A stretch of 7,755 nucleotides of DNA from Methanomicrobia archaeon LH_S13 (GTDB lineage: Archaea > Halobacteriota > Syntropharchaeia > Alkanophagales > Methanospirareceae), in the NCBI GenBank assembly GCA_023659785.1, contig JAGXOR010000059.1:1-7755 (forward strand), written 5' to 3'. This document shows positions 1 to 4,684 of the stretch, one piece after another. A model generated the notes under the pieces. The model worked only from the letters and a program-made list of their open reading frames with translations, made no database searches and was not told the origin of the DNA. The number at the start of each line of letters is the position of its first letter. Positions within the stretch are counted from its first letter, which is position 1. A program made the translations under genes and the position numbers.

Positions 1-56
1 ATTGATAGCATCACACGAAGAGGTTTGAAACAAAATGGTTGAATCTCATAACCTAA

Positions 57-458
57 TTACCTTTCGGTAATTGATACAACTGTTTTTTCGATGTCTTCTA
101 CATACCTCTTAACCTTCCCTAAATCTTCTTTTATTGCTTTTACTTCGCATTCGCCTTTATAGAAACATTGCCGGTGAAGATGTGTATCCCGCGCACCAAG
201 TCTGTCAGACAACCCTAACTTTTTAATCCCTTCGTCTTCCGCTTCTATAGCCCTTAACGCTCTGTATCTCTCACCATGCGTCTCAGGGATTGGCAATTCT
301 TTCGTGATGATGAGCTCGTCTGAGGCTATTATAGCTTCCAACCACGCTTTCTCAGCCGCGTCTCTTATTAATAACTCGTTATTTAATTTCTCTCCTCTTT
401 CCAACTCCTCGATTGCCTGTGCATGAATTCTTTTCGCCTCTTCGATTAACTCCTTCAT
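57..458 (-). CDS. HEPN-like small helical protein (PaREP1-like)
   Basis: Encodes 133 residues rich in Glu, Lys, Ala and Leu and predicted almost wholly helical. Residues 1-50 form an amphipathic helical pair with an Ala-rich RDAAEKAWLEAI stretch, as in archaeal PaREP1 and related HEPN-fold proteins. Residues 90-95 read RDTHLH, fitting the R-x4-6-H motif of HEPN ribonucleases, followed by CFY and a C-terminal helix. HEPN proteins are often RNase toxins or nucleic-acid-associated helpers; RNase activity here is inferred from the motif only. The ATG at 458 follows a GGGAAG stretch directly, and an AT-rich TATA-like region lies about 26 bases upstream, shared with the divergent tRNA gene. No nucleotidyltransferase (MNT) partner is visible; the 56 bases left in the window past its stop are too short to show one. 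Family assignment is by eye and moderately sure. Confidence 0.6.
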   Translation of the reverse strand: MKELIEEAKRIHAQAIEELERGEKLNNELLIRDAAEKAWLEAIIASDELIITKELPIPETHGERYRALRAIEAEDEGIKKLGLSDRLGARDTHLHRQCFYKGECEVKAIKEDLGKVKRYVEDIEKTVVSITER

Positions 459-469
459 CTTCCCTCTTA

Positions 470-500
470 AAATTATTTATATTTATATATTTTAACTTGT
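470..500. promoter_or_regulatory. AT-rich divergent promoter region between HEPN-like gene and tRNA-Tyr
   Basis: The segment is almost pure A/T, with overlapping TTTATATTTATATATTTT elements. On the minus strand ATATAAAT at 481-488 lies about 26 bases before the HEPN-like ATG. On the plus strand TATATAT around 484-490 lies about 38 bases before the mature tRNA 5' end. Both spacings suit archaeal TATA boxes, so one region probably serves both genes. Confidence 0.5.
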
Positions 501-525
501 AGTAACTTAATAGTAAAAATAGAAT

Positions 526-646
526 CCCGCCTTAACTCAGTTTGGAAGAGTACGCGGCTGTAGTGCGAATTTCTGACCACCTCCCAAAGGTCACATAACC
601 GCGCGCGGGCACCGTGATGCCCCCGGTTCAAATCCGGGAGGCGGGA
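526..646 (+). tRNA. tRNA-Tyr (anticodon GUA) with a 47-base intron
   Basis: The spliced cloverleaf is complete. The acceptor stem is CCCGCCT (526-532) with AGGCGGG (639-645), and A646 is the discriminator. The D stem is ACTC (535-538) with GAGT (548-551). The anticodon stem is CGCGG (553-557) with CCGTG (612-616), one pair being G-U. The anticodon GTA is at 560-562, the variable loop is ATGCC (617-621), and the T stem is CCCGG/CCGGG around loop TTCAAAT. The C1-G72 pair and A73 are the known identity elements of archaeal tRNA-Tyr. CCA is not encoded (CAG follows). Without the intron the distance from anticodon stem to T arm is too long, which fixes the splice sites after position 37. Confidence 0.95.
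564..610 (+). other. tRNA-Tyr intron with canonical bulge-helix-bulge
   Basis: The intron sits between tRNA positions 37 and 38. The precursor folds into a textbook archaeal motif: anticodon stem, a 3-base bulge A562 G563/T564, a 4-pair central helix 558-561 with 605-608, the opposite 3-base bulge G609 C610/A611, then an inner helix GCG 565-567 with CGC 602-604. Both cuts fall after the second bulge base, as the splicing endonuclease prefers. Inside, TGACC (574-578) pairs with GGTCA (589-593). Confidence 0.9.
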
Positions 647-654
647 CAGAAACT

Positions 655-675
655 AAAACTTTTAAAAAAAGTTTT
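655..675 (+). repeat. Perfect 9-base inverted repeat upstream of M42 gene
   Basis: AAAACTTTT (655-663) and AAAAGTTTT (667-675) are exact inverted copies separated by three A. The repeat begins nine bases past the tRNA-Tyr 3' end and overlaps the likely BRE of the aminopeptidase promoter. It could be a regulator-binding site, or its T tracts could help end tRNA transcription. Low complexity means chance is also possible. Confidence 0.45.
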
Positions 676-678
676 ATC
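664..678 (+). promoter_or_regulatory. BRE/TATA promoter of the M42 aminopeptidase gene
   Basis: A purine-rich BRE-like AAAAAAAG runs into TTTTATC (672-678), whose centre is about 26 bases before the ATG at 700. That spacing places transcription start at or next to the start codon, so the message would be leaderless; no Shine-Dalgarno sequence is seen. Confidence 0.5.
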
Positions 679-699
679 AAAAAAGCATCGCAAAAGAAA

Positions 700-1785
700 A
701 TGACTGAAATGAAAGAATTGTTGAAAAAATTAGCCGAGGTACATGGTGTTTCAGGCTACGAAGACGAAGTAAGGGAAATTGTAGAAGTGGAGATAAAGCA
801 ATATGTGGATGAGATAAAGACCGACAGGTTGGGGAATCTGATAGCAACGAAGCACGGCGATAAACCTTCTGTTATGATTGCTGCGCACCTTGATGAGATA
901 GGGCTTATGGTGAAGCATATAGAAGACAAAGGTTTCATATGGTTTTCGACCATAGGTGGCTGGTTTGACCAGACGCTGCTTAACCAGCGTGTGATTTTGC
1001 ATGCTGACCCCAACCCCAAGGGTAAGGGCAGCGGGAAAGAGAAGGAGAGAGTGAAAGTGTATGGCGTTATAGGTTCGAAACCACCACATAAAATGAAAAA
1101 GGAAGAGCGCGAGAAAGTGGTAAAATCTGAAGATATGTTCATAGACGTGGGTGCGCGTAGCAAAGAAGAAGTGAGGCAAATGGGCATCTCTATCGGAACA
1201 CAGATCACCATAGATAGGCACTTTGTGAGTCTCAAGAACGAAACAGTCACTTGCAAAGCCTTTGACAATCGTTCCGGCGTTGCGATAATGATAGAAGCAC
1301 TTAAAAGGGCAAATACCAAATTCGAGGTGCATGCCGTGGGTACAGTGCAAGAGGAAGTAGGGTTAAAAGGAGCACGAACTTCTGCTTTTGAACTCAACCC
1401 CGATGTGGCAATTGCAATAGATACCGATATAGCAGGCGGGCACCCGGGGATAGAAAAGAAAGACACGACGGTAGAGATGGAACTTGGTCCTGTAATTACC
1501 GTTTCCGATGCCGCAGGTCGTGGCATAATTACTCCTCCCTCGGTATTGAAGTGGCTTAAGGAGACTGCATCCCAGCATAATATAGAATACCAGCTCAGCG
1601 TATCCGAAGGCGGCACGACCGATGCCACGGCAATTCATCTCACGAGAAGTGGCATACCTACTGGTGTGGTGGGTGTGCCTACAAGATACATTCACTCGCC
1701 AGTGGAGTTGTTAAGCCTGAAAGACCTCGATAAATGCGCTGAACTCATTGCAAGAACCGTAGAGCGAGTAGGTGATTACTTCTAA
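700..1785 (+). CDS. M42 family metallo-aminopeptidase (TET type)
   Basis: Encodes 361 residues, the usual length for the family. M42 enzymes are cytosolic, two-metal aminopeptidases that assemble as tetrahedral dodecamers and trim peptides released by the proteasome and other proteases. The metal and catalytic residues are present in order: H63 and D65 in AAHLDEIGLMV, bridging D189 in AFDNRSG, catalytic base E218 and ligand E219 in TVQEEVG, D241 in AIDTDIAGG, and H332 in PTRYIHSP. The N-terminal helix (LAEVHGVSGYEDEVREIV) and the SEGGTTDA segment at 302-309 are also typical. A Lys/Gly-rich insert at about 103-118 lies in the part that corresponds to the PDZ-like dimerisation domain. The start at 700 fits the promoter spacing; a second in-frame ATG at 709 is possible. 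Substrate preference cannot be read from sequence. The next gene starts 16 bases after the stop, suggesting co-transcription. Confidence 0.95.
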   Translation: MTEMKELLKKLAEVHGVSGYEDEVREIVEVEIKQYVDEIKTDRLGNLIATKHGDKPSVMIAAHLDEIGLMVKHIEDKGFIWFSTIGGWFDQTLLNQRVILHADPNPKGKGSGKEKERVKVYGVIGSKPPHKMKKEEREKVVKSEDMFIDVGARSKEEVRQMGISIGTQITIDRHFVSLKNETVTCKAFDNRSGVAIMIEALKRANTKFEVHAVGTVQEEVGLKGARTSAFELNPDVAIAIDTDIAGGHPGIEKKDTTVEMELGPVITVSDAAGRGIITPPSVLKWLKETASQHNIEYQLSVSEGGTTDATAIHLTRSGIPTGVVGVPTRYIHSPVELLSLKDLDKCAELIARTVERVGDYF

Positions 1786-1801
1786 TTTATAGAAGAAGAA
1801 A

Positions 1802-2134
1802 ATGGTAAGCGTTTTTATTGAAGCAGTGCCTGCGAACATGCTTATTGCAAAAGCAGTTTGCGAAGATAACAAAAATAACAATGCTGATTACGTTCACTTC
1901 GGAATGCAGATAAGGATAAGAGGGGATAAAAAACTTGTTTTGAAGCGGGCGATTATCGAAGCAGCAATTGGCAGGGAGTTGACCGAAAACGAATGGCAGA
2001 GTGTAACCTGGAATCACATTGGAACCATTACCAAATCGGAACAAAATGAGCTAATATTCGAGGATTCTGCGGAATCAGAAGTCATAGATGCGTATTGGGA
2101 TAAACGGTTGAAGAGTTTCAAAAACAACAAGTAA
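1802..2134 (+). CDS. Hypothetical protein, 110 residues
   Basis: I do not recognise this protein. It is soluble, with no signal peptide or membrane segment. The N-terminal half reads as alternating beta strands (VSVFIEAVP, VHFGMQIRIRG) and the middle as a helix (KLVLKRAIIEAAIG), followed by an acidic stretch (FEDSAESEVIDAYWDK) and a basic tail. A purine-rich AGAAGAAGAAA directly precedes the ATG. It sits 16 bases after the aminopeptidase gene on the same strand, so it is probably translated from that transcript, and no separate TATA box is evident. A weaker minus-strand frame overlaps it, but context and direction favour the plus strand. Confidence 0.6.
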   Translation: MVSVFIEAVPANMLIAKAVCEDNKNNNADYVHFGMQIRIRGDKKLVLKRAIIEAAIGRELTENEWQSVTWNHIGTITKSEQNELIFEDSAESEVIDAYWDKRLKSFKNNK

Positions 2135-2148
2135 TCTTGAGGTTACAA

Positions 2149-2164
2149 ATACAAGCTTTTTATT
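2149..2164 (+). promoter_or_regulatory. TATA promoter of the DUF22-UPF0200 pair
   Basis: The sequence ATACAAGC followed by TTTTTATT (2157-2164) makes a BRE/TATA-like element centred about 29 bases before the ATG at 2190. Transcription would start at or within a few bases of that ATG. This argues against the upstream in-frame TTG at 2163, which lies inside the TATA box. The same GCTTTTTAT core recurs at 3707. Confidence 0.55.
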
Positions 2165-2189
2165 GAAAAAAAATAAGAAATCAAAAAAC

Positions 2190-2636
2190 ATGGCAAAGAT
2201 AGAATGCGTTTACTGGAAGGATAAAATCGGTGGTGAAATAGAGAGACGAACAACAGAGGCTTTCAGCTACGGATTCACCGTTGGTCCGCATGGCGAATGG
2301 GAGATGGTCATCGCAAAGGAGGATAAAGAAGTGAGGAAAAACGAACTCGTGAACATAAAGATAGGAGAAATAGAAGTACCAGAGAAGGCGATAGTCTTGC
2401 CTTGCGCCATTATGCGACACGCACTTGGTGTGGCTGCTTCGCTTGCAACGCCGGGGAAAGCGAAGCCTGTTGAGGAAAGGAGGGTTCTTGATGAGGTTAT
2501 TTTTCACCCATTTGCTGATGGTAAGGTGAGTAAAGGGGAATTACTCTGTGTTGTAAACATATTTTATGCTACTGTCGAGCGAAGGCTTGCAAGAGGTGCT
2601 GCGGAGAAGTGGCTGCGCGAGAGATACCGGTATTAG
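2190..2636 (+). CDS. DUF22-like archaeal protein
   Basis: Encodes 148 residues from ATG 2190. The longer frame from TTG 2163 adds a Lys/Asn-rich leader and overlaps the promoter, so I reject it. The body matches what I know of DUF22, a small archaeal beta-rich family of unknown function: GEWEMVIAKEDKEV at 35-48, IGEIEVPEKAIVLPC at 58-72, MRHALGV at 75-81, then the signature FHPFADGKVSKGELLCVVN at 105-123 with the FADG and KGELL turns. About 20 charged residues follow the domain (RRLARGAAEKWLRERYRY), and the codons for this tail overlap the start of the next gene by 28 bases. The overlap suggests translational coupling to the kinase-like protein. There is no catalytic signature, and I assign no function. 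Confidence 0.75.
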   Translation: MAKIECVYWKDKIGGEIERRTTEAFSYGFTVGPHGEWEMVIAKEDKEVRKNELVNIKIGEIEVPEKAIVLPCAIMRHALGVAASLATPGKAKPVEERRVLDEVIFHPFADGKVSKGELLCVVNIFYATVERRLARGAAEKWLRERYRY

Positions 2637-3195
2637 TATTAGTATTTGCATTTGTCGGTGCACCAGCAGCAGGAAAAACCGAAGCGGCGTCAGTCGCAAA
2701 GGAATTTGACATTCCAGTAATAACAATGGGAGAAGTGATAAGAGAGGAGTTAAGAAAGCGAGGTCTTTCGTTAAACGATAAAAATGCAGGCAGAGTTGCA
2801 AATGAGCTTAGAGAGCGCGAAGGACTGGATGCGATTGCAAAACGGTGCATCCCGCTTATAAAAGCCCAGAAGAAAAGTGCGGGCAAAAAAAAAAAGTCAT
2901 TGTAGTAGATGGGATAAGGGGCATAGCCGAAGTAGAAACATTTAAAAAAGAATTTGATCCCCATTTCGTGCTTGTGAGAGTAGATGCACCACTTCAGCTC
3001 AGATATGAACGAATAAAATCCCGCGGTAGAGGCGATGATTTATTAAGCATTGAGGAATTTATGGAACGAGAAGAAAGGGAGCTCGGATGGGGTATGGAAG
3101 AAGCGATGAAAAAAGCGGATAAGGTTGTAAAAAACGAGGGGTACTTAGAGGAGTTTAAAGAGCAGATAAAAGGGGTTTTAGCAGGTGTTCACTAA
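2609..3195 (+). CDS. UPF0200 / dephospho-CoA-kinase-like P-loop protein, frame broken at poly-A
   Basis: Two frames join into one protein of about 195 residues, close to the usual UPF0200 length. Frame one runs from GTG 2609, and its Walker A GAPAAGKT is at residues 17-24. It continues with VITMGEVIREELRKRGL and ELREREGLDAIAKRC, typical of this archaeal kinase-like family. Frame two carries VIVVDGIRGIAEVE (Walker-B-like), DAPLQLRYERIKSRGRGDD and ERELGWGMEEAMKKAD. The switch occurs at A2885-A2895, eleven A: frame one stops at TAG 2903, while twelve A would restore the reading. The cause may be a sequencing error, a real mutation or slippage. UPF0200 proteins resemble nucleotide/dephospho-CoA kinases, but the substrate is not settled. 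The start is uncertain because no other start codon precedes the P-loop. A hydrophobic strand PVLVLVFAFVG leads into it, encoded partly by GTATTA repeats. Confidence 0.8.
2885..2895 (+). other. Run of eleven A at the frameshift of the UPF0200 gene
   Basis: GGGC is followed by eleven A and then GTCATTGTAG. The run sits exactly at the junction of the two reading frames of one conserved protein, in a Lys-rich loop between the N-terminal helices and the VIVVDG strand. One extra A gives a continuous frame (four Lys then VIVVDG). Homopolymers of this length are prone both to read errors and to polymerase slippage. Confidence 0.85.
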
Positions 3196-3622
3196 CATAC
3201 AGGACATACGAATCGTTCATCCCTTCTTATCCCTTTGTTCCCGCACTTATTACAGGCTTTACTCGTTCCTCAATGACAAGGGTTTTGATATTGCTAAAGT
3301 CAATCTTCTTCAGTTCTTTATTTATAAGTTCAGAGATAAACAAATGACTATTTTTTCGTTTATACACTCTGTTATCTCTCCCTTTAATTCCTTACCTGCT
3401 ATTTGACCATCGCTCAGAACGGCTAACTTACGAAAGCCTAAGTCCAGCCCTACAACCTCTCCTTCTTCCTTCGCGGGTTCTCTTCTCTGTCCTTCTCAAA
3501 GAAGACGTCTGTGTATTAATAATCCTCTGCAAGAAGAGAAGGTATGTTTCTATCAAAGAAGTAATCGCTTCCCTCTTCTCCCTTGTTGCTTCATTGAGCG
3601 ATAAAGTTGCACGTCTTATCAT
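3192..3622 (-). pseudogene. tnpB: TnpB remnant (IS200/IS605 family), N-terminus to zinc ribbon
   Basis: Reading the minus strand from ATG 3622, a GGGAG ribosome site precedes MIRRATLSLNEATREKREA, a plausible TnpB N-terminus. After a frame change near 3490 comes VVGLDLGFRKLAVLSDG, the RuvC-I motif, with the catalytic Asp codon at 3442-3444. An in-frame stop then interrupts, and another frame gives INKELKKIDFSNIKTLVIEE, the RuvC-II segment. A further shift leads straight to the zinc ribbon: CNKC (3243-3254), GNKGIRRDERF and CPVC (3195-3206), then TAG. Intact TnpB proteins are RNA-guided nucleases of about 400 residues; here roughly 140 codons remain, so much of the helical region and the RuvC-II to zinc-ribbon spacer is deleted. 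RuvC-III is missing on this strand. No TnpA transposase is present. The end abuts the stop codon of the kinase-like gene. Confidence 0.8.
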
Positions 3623-3700
3623 CTTGACAACTCCCTACCGTAATTATGGAAGTATCGTAATCCCAACACCTTTGTAACAGTTCGTTTTTAAGTAGTGTAT

Positions 3701-3720
3701 AGAAAAGCTTTTTATATAAC
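3701..3720 (+). promoter_or_regulatory. Strong orphan BRE/TATA promoter
   Basis: AGAAAAGC followed by TTTTTATATAAC is the best BRE plus TATA match in the window. Its centre near 3714 predicts transcription start close to 3740. No intact coding frame follows; what follows is the TnpB 3'-end remnant. The palindromic core TTATATAA could also work on the minus strand toward the tnpB remnant at 3622, but the BRE side favours the plus strand. Confidence 0.6.
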
Positions 3721-3739
3721 AAAAATCAATATAATAAGT

Positions 3740-3989
3740 GATCGAAATAACCACTCTATAAGGCGTCGGCAATATCAATAAGCCCAGCGTTCAATTAGTG
3801 GTTTAGGAAAAGAAAAAAGACTAAAGATGGAGGGACTTCCCTACGGTAGATGATGTCATACTGGAAACGGTGTGAATGGGATGCTGTGGGCGGGTTCGAC
3901 CAGACGGGGGCGGAATGGAAGGATTCCCGATGAACTCGAGAGGGAAACCGTATGATACGATGAAGCCTCAGGTGGAGGTGGTCTTATGA
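3740..3989 (+). pseudogene. tnpB: TnpB 3'-end remnant (RuvC-III region and C-terminal tail)
   Basis: Broken plus-strand frames spell fragments that would follow the zinc ribbon of a TnpB. VIEI (3738-3749) and then GVGNINKP resemble the RuvC-III consensus D-x-N-A-x-x-N-I. From ATG 3850 the frame reads MMSYWKRCEWDAVGGFDQTG and then AEWK. Moving back one base at 3921 gives GFPMNSRGKPYDTMKPQVEV, ending at TGA 3987. One lost base in GGAAGGATT would explain this shift. C-terminal tails of this kind are common in archaeal TnpB, where the same DNA also encodes the guide (omega) RNA. No segment is long enough to be functional as protein. The assignment is by pattern recognition, and the fragment could instead be purely RNA-coding. 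Confidence 0.5.
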
Positions 3990-4003
3990 CTATGAAAGAC
4001 CAC
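3978..4003 (+). repeat. Hairpin at the presumed right end of the IS605 element
   Basis: GTGGTCTT (3978-3985) and AAGACCAC (3996-4003) pair perfectly around the 10-base loop ATGACTATGA. The stem can be extended by a G-T and an A-T pair. IS200/IS605 elements have subterminal hairpins rather than terminal inverted repeats, so this is a candidate right-end hairpin. It is followed by TTAAACTAGAAC and a T-rich run. Confidence 0.55.
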
Positions 4004-4057
4004 TTAAACTAGAACCCTTCTTTTTCGTCCAAACAGGGAAAAGAGGTAATTGCCGAT

Positions 4058-4625
4058 TTACTGCATCACCTTATAATAATAAGCCTCCTCACAGCTGGTT
4101 ACTCCTATCTCTTTTGATTTTGACATTTGTTCGAATTCATCATCCGACATTCTCGAAGAAACAATCTGTGATAATTTCCCAACGTTTCTGATACAAGTGG
4201 CTCTTTCTCTTTTATCCTTCTGATCTTATCTCCCATCCGATTTTCAATTTCCTTTTGCTCATGTGTGAACAGGTGGCGATAGCCAAAAAAGAGTTCATCA
4301 CCGCCGTCTCCGGTCATAACTGCAGAAAAATCCAGCTCCTTCGCATAAGACAGAGCAGCATACATGGCTACTCCAAACCTGATCAGCATGGGATTATAGG
4401 TATTAAGAGCCTTTACCACCTCGGGGATTGATTTTATCGCAGCTTCAATATCAAATATCTTTACTTTGAGTTAGATTTAGCGTATTTACTCGCTAAACAT
4501 GCAATTATTGAAGAGTCTAATCCGCCTGATAACAGAACGGCATCGGTGATATTCTCCTTAACGCTGACCTTCATCAGTTCTACCAATTCCTCTGCCATCG
4601 CATTCTCATTCTCTGTGGAGTTCAT
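4058..4625 (-). pseudogene. Asparagine-synthase-like ATP-pyrophosphatase, decayed
   Basis: From ATG 4625 the minus strand reads an N-terminal helix and then TDAVLLSGGLDSSIIACLAS. This contains the PP-loop SGGLDSS that binds ATP in asparagine synthase and related N-type ATP pyrophosphatases. The frame stops at TAA near 4459. A second frame resumes with KIFDIEAAIKSIPEV and NTYNPMLIRFGVAMY, then the second signature MTGDGGDELFFGYRHLF. The loss between the two is about 30 residues by my memory of the family. A third frame near 4150 gives RMSDDEFEQMSKSKEIGVTS and then CEEAYYY, like the end of asparagine synthases, stopping at 4058; the segment normally lying between is deleted. The ancestor lacked the N-terminal glutaminase domain, unless that was already lost, so it was a stand-alone synthetase-domain protein. 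It starts 59 bases after the fusion gene's stop on the same strand, as if it once ended that operon. Confidence 0.8.
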
Positions 4626-4684
4626 AGGTTTTACAATTATTACTTACCAACCGATAACCCTTAATAATTTACCCTATCGTTTAA

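Larger units (their letters stand above)
3740..4027 (+). ncRNA. Candidate omega-RNA-like transcript of a decayed IS605 element
   Basis: A transcript from the promoter at 3701-3720 would start near 3740. It could fold a long-range stem AACCACT (3749-3755) with AGTGGTT (3797-3803), then run through the tnpB tail. It would end at the 8-pair hairpin 3978-4003, followed by CTTCTTTTTCG, a T-rich archaeal stop-like signal at 4017-4027. Guide RNAs of TnpB systems come from exactly this 3' region. Whether any RNA is made is unknown, and no active TnpB is present in the window. Confidence 0.3.

Noticed and set aside
1..56. GTTTGAAAC-like string near the left edge as a possible CRISPR repeat end
   Set aside because: Only one copy is present and there is no spacer-repeat pattern in the window. 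I see nothing else supportable in these bases.
553..603. Reading the tRNA with a 34-base intron using CCGCG at 599-603 as the anticodon-stem partner
   Set aside because: It would leave an 18-base variable region that fits no tRNA with anticodon GUA in archaea. The 612-616 pairing gives a standard variable loop and a perfect bulge-helix-bulge.
756..1628. Long minus-strand frame of about 290 codons opposite the aminopeptidase gene
   Set aside because: It lies wholly antisense to a gene with all M42 catalytic residues, and its product is low-complexity and Ser/Thr-rich with no domain I recognise.
2163..2189. Upstream TTG start adding nine residues to the DUF22-like protein
   Set aside because: The TTG lies within the TATA box, and the added residues are only Lys/Asn/Ser from A-rich DNA.
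3185..3406. Plus-strand frame of 73 codons after the kinase-like gene
   Set aside because: It is antisense to the tnpB remnant, whose RuvC and zinc-ribbon motifs on the minus strand explain the sequence.
3632..3848. TCCCTACCGTA (3632-3642) and TCCCTACGGTA (3838-3848) as a direct repeat or target duplication
   Set aside because: They are 11 bases with one mismatch, internal to the decayed elements rather than at their edges. IS200/IS605 elements do not duplicate targets, so chance is adequate.
3740..4010. RNase P RNA or SRP RNA behind the strong promoter
   Set aside because: I could not find the conserved core elements of either RNA, while TnpB-tail peptide fragments can be read through the region.
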